A stretch of 64,000 bases of DNA, taken from Erwinia endophytica. GTDB taxonomy: Bacteria; Pseudomonadota; Gammaproteobacteria; Enterobacterales; Enterobacteriaceae. The translations under genes were made by a program, and so were the position numbers. Position 1 is the first letter of the stretch, and each line of letters opens with the position of its first letter. Below, piece by piece: positions 48,322-57,418 of this stretch. The notes beneath the pieces are model-generated. The model had not been told where the DNA came from and did not search any database. It saw only the letters and a list, made by a program, of their open reading frames with translations. Where the stretch lies: positions 1 through 64,000 of the forward strand of contig NZ_RQVV01000012.1 of the NCBI RefSeq assembly GCF_009295515.1. Direction: 5' to 3'.

Positions 48322-48788
48322 GTGATGCATCTATTTTAGATATGTGCTGCGGCTCCCGCATGTTCTGGCTGGATAAGCAGGACAGCAGAGCTATTTTTAT
48401 GGACGCACGAAAAGAGTCTCATATTTTATGTGACGGTAGAGCACTGCATATTAGCCCGGACATTATCGCAGATTTTCGCAGTATCCCGTTTCCTGACAAC
48501 ACGTTTTCTCAGGTTGTTTTCGATCCACCGCATCTGGTGCGTGTTGGTGAAAAATCGTGGATGGGTAAAAAATACGGAGCATTGGATAGGGATACATGGT
48601 GCGATGATATTCGGCAGGGATTTGCCGAAGCATTCAGGGTGCTGCGGCCACAAGGAACTCTCGTTTTCAAATGGAATGAAACGCAGGTGCCAGTCAGTCA
48701 GGTTATCGCATTGACCGACCATAAACCGACTATCTGGCAGCGGACAGGGAAGGCGGACAAAACGCACTGGATCCTGTTCCTCAAGTAA
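48318..48788 (+). CDS. SAM-dependent methyltransferase
   Basis: 156 aa. ILDMCCGSRMFWLDKQDSRA carries the SAM-binding G loop. VVFDPPHLVRVG is a DPPY-like catalytic motif, followed by EAFRVLRPQGTLVFKWNE (Rossmann strand 5). The DPPH form suggests a small DNA or RNA base methylase. A late-early accessory gene next to xis; it may protect phage DNA. Confidence 0.75.
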   Translation: MSDASILDMCCGSRMFWLDKQDSRAIFMDARKESHILCDGRALHISPDIIADFRSIPFPDNTFSQVVFDPPHLVRVGEKSWMGKKYGALDRDTWCDDIRQGFAEAFRVLRPQGTLVFKWNETQVPVSQVIALTDHKPTIWQRTGKADKTHWILFLK

Positions 48789-48863
48789 CCCACCCCACTA
48801 TCTCAATAGCATTAGCAATCATCGCCCGGGCGGTGTTCATATTATTATCAGAGGTAACTAACT

Positions 48864-49211
48864 ATGGAAAAATACAGCCTCTCTCGCGAAGAGGCGGCTC
48901 AGTTTATGGGTATCGACCGGGACACGCTGACGCAATGGTGTCGTTCCGGACGGATCATCTTCACAAAGAAAAACCCTCTAAAACCAAACTCACCATACCT
49001 GTTCACCCGTACCGCCTGTATTGCAGCTTTAAAAAATCCACTGCAAACTGTCGGCGTGAGCGCGGCGAATGCACATGAGGAGAGCACATGTCACTTTTCC
49101 GCAGAAATGATACCTGGTACGCCAGTTTCATCAAGCCGGACGGCAAACGTTTTAAGCGATCTCTTGGGACGACGGACAAAAGGCAGGCTCAGGAACTCCA
49201 CGACAGGCTGA
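48864..49211 (+). CDS. xis: Excisionase-like DNA-binding protein
   Basis: 115 aa. The first 60 residues are a winged helix ([28 protein letters not shown]), an AlpA/excisionase type that bends DNA at att. The last 41 codons overlap the integrase in another frame, which couples the two. GAGGTAACTAACT precedes the ATG. Confidence 0.75.
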   Translation: MEKYSLSREEAAQFMGIDRDTLTQWCRSGRIIFTKKNPLKPNSPYLFTRTACIAALKNPLQTVGVSAANAHEESTCHFSAEMIPGTPVSSSRTANVLSDLLGRRTKGRLRNSTTG

Positions 49212-50251
49212 AGGCCGAGGCGTGGCGGGTCAGCCGGATGGGGGAAACTCCAGGCATAACTTTTGAGGATGCCTGTGTTCGCTGGCTGGAAGAGAAAGCA
49301 CATAAAAAATCGTTGGACGATGATAAAAGCCGGATCGGCTTCTGGCTGCAACACTTTGCAGGGATGCAGCTGAAGGAAATAACAGAAGTAAGGATTTACA
49401 ACGCTACAAAGAAGATGACTAACCGCCGGCATGAGGAGAACTGGCGACTGATGGCTGAGGCGTACAGGAAGAAAGGAAAGGAACCACCTGAGTACAGGCC
49501 AAAGGCGGCGTCCACAGCAACGAAGGCGACGCACCTCGCCTTTATTAAGTCGCTACTCAGGATGGCTGAGAGAAGCTGGAAAATGCTGGACAAAGCGCCA
49601 ATAGTCACAGTGCCGCAGCCAAAGAACAAGCGCATTCGCTGGCTGGAACCGCATGAGGCTCAGAGGCTGATTCAGGAATGCCCGGAACCACTCAAGTCTG
49701 TTGTCAATTTTGCGCTGGCTACTGGACTTCGCCGGTCAAACATCATCAATCTGGAATGGCAACAGATAGACATGCAGCGCCGGGTTGCGTGGATCAACCC
49801 GGAAGACAGTAAGTCAAATCAGGCCATTGGCGTGGCGCTGAATGAGACCGCATGTCAAGTACTGAAAAAACAGATTGGACGCCATCATAAATGGGTTTTT
49901 GTTTACACAGAACGCAGCACCCGGCCAGATGGAACCAATACGGATGTTGTCAGGAAGATGCGCTACGACGCTAACACAGCATGGAGAGCAGCGCTGAGGC
50001 GTGCAGGTATAGATAACTTCCGCTTTCACGATCTGAGACATACGTGGGCAAGCTGGCTTGTTCAGTCAGGAACGCCTATTTCAGTGCTACAGGAAATGGG
50101 CGGCTGGGAAAGTATCGAGATGGTACGCAGGTATGCACACCTGGCACCGAACCATCTCACCGAACACGCCAGGCAGATTGACGCCATTTTTAATGCCTGT
50201 GTCCCAAATCTGTCCCACCTTGATGCTAAGGATGGTACAAATGACACCTAA
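49088..50251 (+). CDS. int: Tyrosine integrase, P22-like
   Basis: 387 aa. N-terminal arm-binding domain ([20 protein letters not shown]), core-binding helices, and catalytic residues R215 (TGLRRSN), H314/R317 (HDLRHTW), W340 (GGWES) and nucleophile Y349 (RRYAHL). It ends 14 bases from the tRNA. It should recombine attP with the 3' end of thrW. Its last codons include the arm-site sequence at 50200-50218. Closest known type by target is the P22 integrase. Confidence 0.95.
   Translation: MSLFRRNDTWYASFIKPDGKRFKRSLGTTDKRQAQELHDRLKAEAWRVSRMGETPGITFEDACVRWLEEKAHKKSLDDDKSRIGFWLQHFAGMQLKEITEVRIYNATKKMTNRRHEENWRLMAEAYRKKGKEPPEYRPKAASTATKATHLAFIKSLLRMAERSWKMLDKAPIVTVPQPKNKRIRWLEPHEAQRLIQECPEPLKSVVNFALATGLRRSNIINLEWQQIDMQRRVAWINPEDSKSNQAIGVALNETACQVLKKQIGRHHKWVFVYTERSTRPDGTNTDVVRKMRYDANTAWRAALRRAGIDNFRFHDLRHTWASWLVQSGTPISVLQEMGGWESIEMVRRYAHLAPNHLTEHARQIDAIFNACVPNLSHLDAKDGTNDT
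50200..50218. promoter_or_regulatory. Probable integrase arm-type site (right)
   Basis: Identical 19-bp copy of 543-561, lying in the end of int, 48 bp from the core. In the circular phage genome the two copies would flank the attP core on either side. Confidence 0.6.
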
Positions 50252-50265
50252 CTCGTTGAAACTAT

Positions 50266-50311
50266 TGGTGCCGATAATAGGAGTCGAACCTACGACCTTC
50301 GCATTACGAAT
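50266..50311. repeat. attR core, 46-bp direct repeat
   Basis: The 3' 46 bases of thrW, identical to 391-436. Confidence 0.93.
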
Positions 50312-50341
50312 GCGCTGCTCTACCAACTGAGCTATATCGGC
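50266..50341 (-). tRNA. thrW: tRNA-Thr (CGU anticodon)
   Basis: 76-base tRNA with encoded CCA. Reverse complement begins GCCGATATAGCTCAGTTGG and has anticodon CGT in the loop ATTCGTAAT. The acceptor stem GCCGATA/TATCGGC is perfect. The sequence matches E. coli thrW as I recall it. It is the attachment site of the prophage; the 3' part is now phage-derived but identical. Confidence 0.97.
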
Positions 50342-50660
50342 CTGGAGAGAGGGTGTAACGGGGGCATACGTTAAGAAAATCCAGCCGTCTCGTCAAGCTC
50401 CATTGTTGCGTATGCCTGATTTCTCACCACTATGCTTAATAGCTTTACATAATAATGTCCCCCTTGCGAGGGATGGCATCTCAGCCAGTACTGGTTTTGT
50501 GTGCTGAGAAGCATCAATGTGCAGCGTTATTTAATCAGCTCTACGGTTACTGTTATCGTCCCTCTCCCTTGCCCCTCGGGTCTGTCCCGTACCCAACGCG
50601 CTTTATCAATGACCCGCCATCAGCGATAATGGCGGTTTGCGCTTTCTCGAAGGGAAGATG
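50342..50660. other. Intergenic region between thrW and dcuS
   Basis: Contains the thrW promoter. A hairpin CCGCCAT-N8-ATGGCGG (50614-50635) stands 26 bases before the dcuS start, followed by TTTGCG. It may be a weak terminator or an mRNA structure near the dcuS ribosome site. No ORF is convincing. I could not recognise a dcuS promoter. Confidence 0.5.
50368..50396 (-). promoter_or_regulatory. Promoter of thrW
   Basis: Minus strand TTGACG (50396-50391), 17-bp spacer, TAACGT (50373-50368), then a GC-rich stretch. The start would be about 20 bases before the mature tRNA. Confidence 0.7.
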
Positions 50661-52283
50661 ATGAGCGGCTCGCAACAAAGCCTGTCGGCGCACAAACGGC
50701 CGATGAAACTGAGTACCTCGATTACATTGATGGTTTGCAGCGTTATGGTTTCGGTACTGTTGGTAGTCTATGCCCTGTATTTTGTGCAAATCAGTCATAT
50801 TACCCGCGACGGATTGAAAGCGGCCGCCTTCGCCGTCGCCAGAACCCTAGCTGACGATCCCGTGGTGAAGCAGGCGCTGACTTATCCTCCCGACAGAAAG
50901 ATTATCCAGCCAGTGGCGAGCCACGTGCAACAACGCAACAATCTGCTGTTTGTGGTCGTGACCAATATGGACGGCATCCGTTACTCTCATCCCGACGCCC
51001 GCGTTATTGGCGAGCATTTTATTGGCGATGACCTGCAGCCAGCGCTGGCTGGCCACGAAAACACCTCAATTAACCGGGGCATGCTGGATGAAGCAATGCG
51101 GGTCTTCACGCCAGTCTATAACAACCAGCAACAGCAAATAGGCGTGGTTTCGGTCGGTATTTCTCTGCGTAACGTTGCTGAGCAGATAAACCGCAGTCGC
51201 TGGAATATGTTGTGGGCCGTGCTGTTCAGTGTCCTGGTCGGCTCTCTGGGGATCTGGGTACTGGTACGGATCCTTAAGCGCATTCTGTTCGGTCTCGAAC
51301 CTTACGAAATCTCCTCCCTGCTTGAGCAACGCCAGGCGATGTTGCAATCCCTGAAGGAAGGGGTGATCGCCATTGACCATGAAGGAAGAGTGACGCTGAT
51401 TAATCACGCGGCACGTAAGATGCTGCTCTCGCCAGACGAGTTGCTGCAGGGTAGACGCGTGGAGCCGGGAGCTCTGGTCGCGACGCTGCGTGAAGTCGTT
51501 CGCAGCGGCACCCCTGTTCAGGATCGAGAAATCAGCAGCTATGGCCGACTGTTTCTGTGTAATATTCTGCCAGTACGCAGTAACAACCAGGTGATTGGCG
51601 CCATCAGTACCTTCCGTGACAAGACCGAGATCCGCTTGCTGATGCAACGCCTGGATGGCATGGTCAGTTATGTCGATGCGCAGCGCGAGCGCTCGCACGA
51701 ATTTATGAATAAGCTACACGTCATTCTTGGCCTGCTGCATATGAAGAATTATCCGCAACTGGAAGATTACATCCTACAGACGGCCAATAACTATCAGGAA
51801 GAAATCGGCGCCCTGCAGCATAAAATTCGCTCGCCAGTCATTGCCGGTTTTCTGTTGGGCAAAATGAACCGCGCCAAAGACGCCGGCCATACCCTGACGC
51901 TGTCCGAAGAATGTCTGGTGCCGGATAATCCCAATAAGCAGCAGGTTGCCGTACTGATTACCGTGCTGGGCAACCTGATTGAGAATGCCCTTGATGCGAT
52001 GGCGGAGCATCCCGATGGCGAAATCAGCGTACTGCTGCATTATCATAACGGTTGGTTGGGCTGTGAGGTCAGCGACGATGGCCCCGGTATTGCGCCTGAA
52101 CATATTCAGGCTATTTTTGATAAAGGTTTTACCAGCAAAGGCGGTGAACACGGCATAGGTCTGACGCTTGCCAGACAGCAAACCGAGGACATCGGCGGCA
52201 GCATCACGGTGGAATCCGAGCCCGGTGTGTTTACTCAATTTTTTATTCAGTTACCCTGGGACATCGAAAGGAAGAGTGTGTGA
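50661..52283 (+). CDS. dcuS: C4-dicarboxylate sensor kinase DcuS
   Basis: 540 aa from the ATG at 50661. With this start the periplasmic fumarate-binding residues fall at R107, H110 and R147, the same numbers as in E. coli DcuS. Layout: transmembrane helix about 22-44, periplasmic PASp domain, second helix about 181-205, cytoplasmic PAS, then phosphoacceptor H346 in RSHEFMNKLH and an ATPase domain (NLIENALDAM, DDGPGI, HGIGLTLAR). It autophosphorylates on fumarate, malate or tartrate and activates DcuR. The gene overlaps dcuR by four bases. Confidence 0.93.
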   Translation: MSGSQQSLSAHKRPMKLSTSITLMVCSVMVSVLLVVYALYFVQISHITRDGLKAAAFAVARTLADDPVVKQALTYPPDRKIIQPVASHVQQRNNLLFVVVTNMDGIRYSHPDARVIGEHFIGDDLQPALAGHENTSINRGMLDEAMRVFTPVYNNQQQQIGVVSVGISLRNVAEQINRSRWNMLWAVLFSVLVGSLGIWVLVRILKRILFGLEPYEISSLLEQRQAMLQSLKEGVIAIDHEGRVTLINHAARKMLLSPDELLQGRRVEPGALVATLREVVRSGTPVQDREISSYGRLFLCNILPVRSNNQVIGAISTFRDKTEIRLLMQRLDGMVSYVDAQRERSHEFMNKLHVILGLLHMKNYPQLEDYILQTANNYQEEIGALQHKIRSPVIAGFLLGKMNRAKDAGHTLTLSEECLVPDNPNKQQVAVLITVLGNLIENALDAMAEHPDGEISVLLHYHNGWLGCEVSDDGPGIAPEHIQAIFDKGFTSKGGEHGIGLTLARQQTEDIGGSITVESEPGVFTQFFIQLPWDIERKSV

Positions 52284-52999
52284 TTAATCTATTAATAGTT
52301 GATGATGATGCCATGGTCGCAGAGCTTAACCGCATCTATATCAGCCAAATCCCGGGCTTCAGTTGTTGCGGTACCGCCGCCACGCTCCGACAGGCCAGGG
52401 AGATGATTAATGACCCGGCACAGGACATCGATCTGATCCTGCTGGATGTTTATCTGCAGCAGGATAATGGACTGGATCTACTGCCGATGCTACGTACCAC
52501 GCACAGCCCCATCGATGTGATTGTAATTTCGTCCGCCTCTGATGCGGCAACAATTCAGAAATCAATGCATTACGGCGTGGTGGATTACCTGATCAAACCG
52601 TTCCAGTTTTCTCGCTTTGAAGAAGCGTTAACTAACTGGCGCGAAAAGAAAAACCTGATGAGATCGCATCAATATTACGAGCAGGCGGATGTGGACCGCC
52701 TGATGCACGGCGGCGCGTCGGTGGCCGCAGATACACGCCGTCTGCCCAAAGGACTGACTCAGCAAACGCTGCGCACCCTTTGTCAGTGGATTGACCAGCA
52801 TCCAACCACTGAGTTTTCAACCGATGAACTGGCGAATGCGGTAAACATTTCGCGGGTATCCTGCCGCAAATATCTGCTCTGGCTGGCACAGATCAATATC
52901 CTGTTCACCAGCGTTCATTATGGCCTGACGGGTCGACCGGTCTACCATTATCGCCTGCAGGCAGAGCACCATGAGCTGCTTAAGCAATATTGTCAGTGA
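52280..52999 (+). CDS. dcuR: Response regulator DcuR
   Basis: 239 aa, GTG start overlapping the dcuS stop (GTGA). Receiver domain: acidic D9-D11 pocket (LLIVDDDAMV), phosphoacceptor D56 in LILLDVYLQ, K107 in DYLIKPF. C-terminal helix-turn-helix: TDELANAVNISRVSCRKYLL. Phosphorylated DcuR should activate the fumarate reductase and transporter genes nearby. The end overlaps apbE by 20 bases, convergently. Confidence 0.93.
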   Translation: MINLLIVDDDAMVAELNRIYISQIPGFSCCGTAATLRQAREMINDPAQDIDLILLDVYLQQDNGLDLLPMLRTTHSPIDVIVISSASDAATIQKSMHYGVVDYLIKPFQFSRFEEALTNWREKKNLMRSHQYYEQADVDRLMHGGASVAADTRRLPKGLTQQTLRTLCQWIDQHPTTEFSTDELANAVNISRVSCRKYLLWLAQINILFTSVHYGLTGRPVYHYRLQAEHHELLKQYCQ

Positions 53000-53948
53000 C
53001 CAGCCGGTAGTCACTATCCAGCAAGGTAAAGCGAAACTGATGGCCAGAAGAGCAGATCACTTCACGCTGCTTAGTGACAAATATCGCCTCTATACCAGGT
53101 TGATGGCGTAGCGCCGCACAGCCTTTCTCCACGCCCATGCCGTAAATCAGCGTGCTCCAGATATCACCGTCGAGAGAGTCGGTGGAGATGATGGTCACGC
53201 TATCCAGTTCGTTATCTAACGGGTAGCCGTTACGTGGGTCAAGAATATGGTGATAACACCGCCCATCTTGCTCAAAGTAACGTTCATATACGCCAGAGGT
53301 GACCACTGATTTATTCTCCACAAGAAGCGTCCCAACCAGGCTATCCACTGTGGAAAACGGCTTTTTCAATCCGACTGACCAACCTCCTGGCGGCGAGCCC
53401 AGCGTCTGCACGTTGCCACCAAGGTTAATTAATCCCTGCGTGACCCCTTGCGACTTCAGGTAGTCACGTACGCGATCGGCAATAAAACCTTTAGCAATGG
53501 CGCCCAAATCGATTTCCATCCCGGGCTGGGTCAAAAATACCGTTTCTGCGGATTGATCGAGCTGTACCAATTCGGGTCGGGTACGGGGCAACAGTGCCGC
53601 AATCTCTTCAACTGACGGCACGCTGGCACCGCAAAAACCAATGCGCCAGCGTTTCACCAAAGGTCCAATGGCCAGATTAAAACAACTGTCTTTCACCAAG
53701 CTGGCCGCCAAAGCACATTTAATCAATGCAAACACCGGCGCACTGACCGCCACCGCTGCACGGCCTGCCGCGTGATTAATCGCCATCACCTCAGATTGGG
53801 CACGGTTTACGGTCAGTAAATCTTCGTATTTTTTGATTAAACGGAAGACCCGGGAGACAAGAGCCTCATTGTGTTCAAACAGTTTCAGCAGGATCGGCGA
53901 ACCCATTAATACGGCGGAATAACCATAAACACCACGCTCAGACAACAT
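52980..53948 (-). CDS. apbE: FAD:protein FMN transferase (ApbE)
   Basis: 322 aa from the ATG at 53948 (GAGGAG upstream). Family motifs: EIDLGAIAKGFIADRVRDYL, GGNVQTLG, VTSGVYERYF, HHILDPRNGYP, and STDSLDGDIWSTLIY. It moves FMN from FAD onto a Ser/Thr of a target protein. No signal peptide or lipobox is present, unlike the periplasmic form, so it acts in the cytoplasm. The likely target is T448 of the adjacent fumarate reductase. Its ribosome site follows a terminator in the same operon. Confidence 0.9.
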   Translation of the reverse strand: MLSERGVYGYSAVLMGSPILLKLFEHNEALVSRVFRLIKKYEDLLTVNRAQSEVMAINHAAGRAAVAVSAPVFALIKCALAASLVKDSCFNLAIGPLVKRWRIGFCGASVPSVEEIAALLPRTRPELVQLDQSAETVFLTQPGMEIDLGAIAKGFIADRVRDYLKSQGVTQGLINLGGNVQTLGSPPGGWSVGLKKPFSTVDSLVGTLLVENKSVVTSGVYERYFEQDGRCYHHILDPRNGYPLDNELDSVTIISTDSLDGDIWSTLIYGMGVEKGCAALRHQPGIEAIFVTKQREVICSSGHQFRFTLLDSDYRLVTDNIA

Positions 53949-53964
53949 AAAGGGCTCCTCGCAT

Positions 53965-53992
53965 AAAAAACGCCCCGGCAATCACCGGGGCG
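53965..53992 (-). terminator. Terminator between fumarate reductase and apbE
   Basis: GCCCCGG/CCGGGGC stem with 6-base loop, TTTTTT. apbE begins 17 bases beyond it, so it probably receives only read-through, giving catalytic amounts of the transferase relative to its substrate. Confidence 0.85.
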
Positions 53993-54000
53993 CAGAGTGC

Positions 54001-56781
54001 TTAACGTTTTGCCCAGCTTGCCGCCTGATGACCCGCCAGGGTGCCAAAGATGATAATATCAGCCACCGCGTTACCGCCAATACGGTTACCCCCGTGGATG
54101 CCGCCAACCACCTCACCAGCGGCGTAAGCGCCAGGGATCACCTGTTGCTGTTTATCCAGCACGGCGGTGTCGGTATTAATGGTCACGCCGCCCATCGTAT
54201 GATGAACCCCTGGCGCAATGCGAATAGCATAGAACGGCCCCTGCTTTAACGGATTACGCATGCCGGTTTTGCGGCCAAAGTCCAGATCATTCTGCTGCTC
54301 CACAAAACCATTGTAACGCTCCAGCGTCGCCAGAAAGCGATGCGGGTCCATCTCCAGTTTAGCCGCCAGCTCGCACGGTGAATCAGCGCTGACCACAAAA
54401 CCTTTTGCAAGGTACTCATCGGCGGCTTTATTTTTCACCCGGACGTTCTCATCAAACACGATCCAGGCGTAATGCTCCGGCAACGCGATAATCGCCGCGG
54501 ATACCTTATCGCGAGTTTCCATTTCATTGTAGAAGCGGTTGCCCTGTTGGTTAACCAGGATCGCCCCACCGCCGCGAATAGATTCTGAGATCAGATAGGA
54601 AGTGGTCTGTTCTACGGTGGGATGGATCTGGATTTCCCCCATATCTACCGTTCCCGCGCCGATATGCTCCAACAACGCAATACCACCGCCCGTGGCGCCT
54701 TTGTGGTTGGTGGTCACAAACCCCGCCAGATCCGGGCGATATTTCACCACCATTTGGCTATTGGCACTGAAACCGCCAGTGGCGACGATCACGCTTTTGG
54801 TACGGATGTGCAGTTCTTCGTGTTCATCTGTCAGCAAACGCACACCGCTGATCGTACCGTGTTCAGTCAAAATTTCGCTCACTGAGGTATCAAGCATTAC
54901 CTCAATTTCACGTTTAGTAATGTTACGCACCAGGCCGCTGATCAGATAACCGCCGACAGCGGATCCATCTCGCGGACGATGAGTACGATCGATGCTCATT
55001 CCTCCGGTGGTGGTGATGTCGTTGAGCATAATGCCGCGGTTGGCGAGCCACTCAATAGCCAGCGGCGCGTTTTCAACAAAGCGATGCAGCAGTGCCGGGT
55101 TGTTTTTGTTTTTGCCGCCTTTTAACGTTTCGGCAAAAAACAGCTCTTTGCTATCGTTGATGCCTTTCACCCGCTGGAAGCGGGTTTCCGCCGCATTCAT
55201 CCCGGCGGATGCCTTAATGGTGTTACCGCCAATCGTGGGCATTTTTTCCACGATCAGCACCCGGGCCCCCTCGTCATGCGCCTGGATGGCGGCAGCCAGG
55301 CCGGCACCACCACTGCCAACAACCACAACATCATAATCCTGTGGGACGGAGGGATTCATCCCTTCTTCCACCCTCCGCGCCTTGCTGGACTTCACCATGG
55401 CTTTCGAGACCGCTTTTTTCACTGCTTCGCTCTGCGCGGTGGCGCCAGCAATGGCGTCCACATGAGGGCTGTTAGCATGCAGAATACGCTCACGGATCGC
55501 TTCAAAATGGGTCACAAAGCTGACGTCATCCTCCGGACCAGCAGCCAGCTCAATATCCGCGATACGGTCAGTATCAAGGCTGACGCTGATCACCCGTTCG
55601 TTTTGCTCATCCTGCACCTTCTCAATAAAAGTACCGACTTTGAATTTCGCCGACGCCATGCTCATGTCACGGATTATTGCTTCAACCAGTGAGAAGCGCC
55701 ACAGCGGCTCAGGAATGTGTTTCGCTTCACGTTGGGTGCTGTCGATAAGCAGCGGCAGATTTTCACCGCTGGCAATACGCTCAGCCCAGTCTGGATAGGC
55801 AATGCAGGCACGGCCTACCGCCACCAGGTCATAACCGTGCTCTATTGCCTGTTCGGCATCGACGGCATTAACCACACCGCCTACGCCCATCACCGGGATC
55901 TGCGCCAGTGTGGCGGAACGCATTGCCAGATAGTGGGTGATTAATGGTGTTGGATCACGGGTCTCAACGATCGACGGGCGCAAGGTGGAGCCCATGGAAA
56001 AATGCAGGTAGTCCAGGCCCCGTACTGCCAGTTTTTCCAGCAGATACAGAGTATCTTCAAACCTGATGCCAGGAACTTCCCTTTCTTCAGGTGAGAAACG
56101 ATAGCCAATGATGAAGGAATCGTCAGCATACTGACGCACCATCTGGTGGGTGATATCCAGCACAGCCAGAGGAAATTTAGCGCGGTTATCACGACTACCG
56201 CCCCATTGATCATCACGCTGATTAGAGTTGGGAGAGTAAAATTGCTGGATCAGATAGGTGTTAGCACCGTGAATTTCGACACCATCGAAGCCCGCCTGAA
56301 TAGCCCGGCGCACGCCTTCGCCAAACTTAGCCACCATACCGTCCACTTCGTCAGTGGTTAATGCAATCGGGGTCACGGCACCCTCACGCGGCGTAGCCAG
56401 CGCACTGGGGGCAACTGGCGTACGACCGCCAATCAACGTCGGCTCAACCATCCGGCCGCCGTGGTAAATCTGCAAAATGGCTTTAGAACCTTCAGCTTTG
56501 ATCGCTTCGGCGATTTTTGCCAGTCCGGCGATCTTTTCATCATGATCGATACCAATGGCGCCGGGAAACGCCAGACCGAGATCATCGACAAAACAGCATT
56601 CCACCACGATGGCGCCAATGCTGCCAGCGCGTGCCCGATAATACTCCACCAGATCGTGGGTAACCGAGCCGTCAAAGTAGCCGCTACAGGTAGTCATCGG
56701 CGCCATCAACAACCGATTTTTCAGTTCTGTACCATTCGGCAAAGTAAAGGGACTAAACATAAGTGATTTCGTGCTGATCAT
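54001..56781 (-). CDS. Three-domain cytoplasmic fumarate reductase (OYE + FMN_bind + FAD)
   Basis: 926 aa from the ATG at 56781 (GGAG seven bases upstream). Domain 1, about 1-355, is an old-yellow-enzyme-like NAD(P)H/FMN module (KNRLLMAPMTT, YHGGRMVEP, GVEIHGANTYLIQQF). Domain 2, about 375-465, is FMN_bind with DAIAGATAQS; T448 is the predicted covalent FMN site made by ApbE. Domain 3, about 480-926, is a FAD-binding fumarate reductase (GSGGAG at 489-494, INTDTAVLD near the end). This matches the NADH:fumarate reductase type described in Klebsiella. It would regenerate NAD+ using fumarate without a membrane complex. Confidence 0.88.
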   Translation of the reverse strand: MISTKSLMFSPFTLPNGTELKNRLLMAPMTTCSGYFDGSVTHDLVEYYRARAGSIGAIVVECCFVDDLGLAFPGAIGIDHDEKIAGLAKIAEAIKAEGSKAILQIYHGGRMVEPTLIGGRTPVAPSALATPREGAVTPIALTTDEVDGMVAKFGEGVRRAIQAGFDGVEIHGANTYLIQQFYSPNSNQRDDQWGGSRDNRAKFPLAVLDITHQMVRQYADDSFIIGYRFSPEEREVPGIRFEDTLYLLEKLAVRGLDYLHFSMGSTLRPSIVETRDPTPLITHYLAMRSATLAQIPVMGVGGVVNAVDAEQAIEHGYDLVAVGRACIAYPDWAERIASGENLPLLIDSTQREAKHIPEPLWRFSLVEAIIRDMSMASAKFKVGTFIEKVQDEQNERVISVSLDTDRIADIELAAGPEDDVSFVTHFEAIRERILHANSPHVDAIAGATAQSEAVKKAVSKAMVKSSKARRVEEGMNPSVPQDYDVVVVGSGGAGLAAAIQAHDEGARVLIVEKMPTIGGNTIKASAGMNAAETRFQRVKGINDSKELFFAETLKGGKNKNNPALLHRFVENAPLAIEWLANRGIMLNDITTTGGMSIDRTHRPRDGSAVGGYLISGLVRNITKREIEVMLDTSVSEILTEHGTISGVRLLTDEHEELHIRTKSVIVATGGFSANSQMVVKYRPDLAGFVTTNHKGATGGGIALLEHIGAGTVDMGEIQIHPTVEQTTSYLISESIRGGGAILVNQQGNRFYNEMETRDKVSAAIIALPEHYAWIVFDENVRVKNKAADEYLAKGFVVSADSPCELAAKLEMDPHRFLATLERYNGFVEQQNDLDFGRKTGMRNPLKQGPFYAIRIAPGVHHTMGGVTINTDTAVLDKQQQVIPGAYAAGEVVGGIHGGNRIGGNAVADIIIFGTLAGHQAASWAKR

Positions 56782-57418
56782 TGTCAACTCCAAAATTTTT
56801 AAAAAATTAAATTAAAAATTCGATTGCCGACAATATTTTTAGTTCTGATTATTTGTCGATGGCATGACACCAATATAATCCTATTTTTAATTACTAAAGC
56901 CATTACATTAGTTAAATAAGTATTGAAGCACACCAATGACCTAAATAAACTTGTAGGACAAATCTTCCCAAGATATAAAAATTCACAACAGGAGAATAAA
57001 TTTAACTTTTATTTTACCATCACCAAACCAGATAACCATGCCGCCTTCACCAAGGCCTGCCGGGCTGGTAAGTTGATTCTTCCCTTTACGGATCACATGG
57101 GAAAAATCCCAATCTCTTTTAAACCGAGGGTTGAGTAAAATAAATTCGGCAATTTATTAGGCACCAAAAATATTAAACACTGAGTAAACGAATATGATTT
57201 ATTGATCTTGATCAAAAGCAATCATTCCAGAAAGCGCAGAATATAAATATCATATGGATTTATTGTGAAAAAAATTAATGTACTGAGTTGCTATTCATAA
57301 AAATGAGGGCCGCCGCTTTTTACTCACCGATTAAGTAAAACAGTAACCACTAAAAAAAGCGACAACCAGACGAGACGAATAGCACAAACGAATCTTAAAC
57401 TACTAGCAGACATGTACC
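56782..57418. other. Divergent control region between fumarate reductase and transporter
   Basis: About 640 AT-rich bases. A perfect FNR box lies at 57202-57215. TATAAA at 57242-57247 fits a -10 for the rightward transcript. One ORF of 71 codons (56923-57138, TTG start) has no ribosome site and is probably not a gene. DcuR sites are expected but I cannot mark them with certainty. Confidence 0.55.
57202..57215 (+). promoter_or_regulatory. FNR-binding site
   Basis: TTGATCTTGATCAA, the full TTGAT-N4-ATCAA consensus. Its centre (57208.5) is about 42-45 bases before the start expected from TATAAA at 57242, the standard class II activator distance. It implies oxygen-controlled expression of the transporter and fumarase. 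Confidence 0.85.

Larger units (their letters stand above)
391..50311. mobile_element. Complete lambdoid, P22-like prophage integrated in thrW
   Basis: The boundaries are a 46-bp perfect direct repeat (391-436 and 50266-50311). The right copy is the 3' part of an intact tRNA-Thr gene, so the phage attP carries the tRNA 3' end and restores the gene. The integrase abuts attR. The interior holds every lambdoid module in order: late structural genes, lysis, Q, nin, replication, immunity, N, recombination, int. I see no broken essential gene, so the prophage could be inducible. thrW beside proA is the P22 attachment site in Salmonella, and the integrase looks P22-like, but the head and tail genes are of a long-tailed siphovirus type. 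Confidence 0.95.

Noticed and set aside
56923..57138. 71-aa ORF in the fumarate reductase/transporter interval
   Set aside because: TTG start without a ribosome site, in AT-rich control DNA; composition unlike the neighbours.
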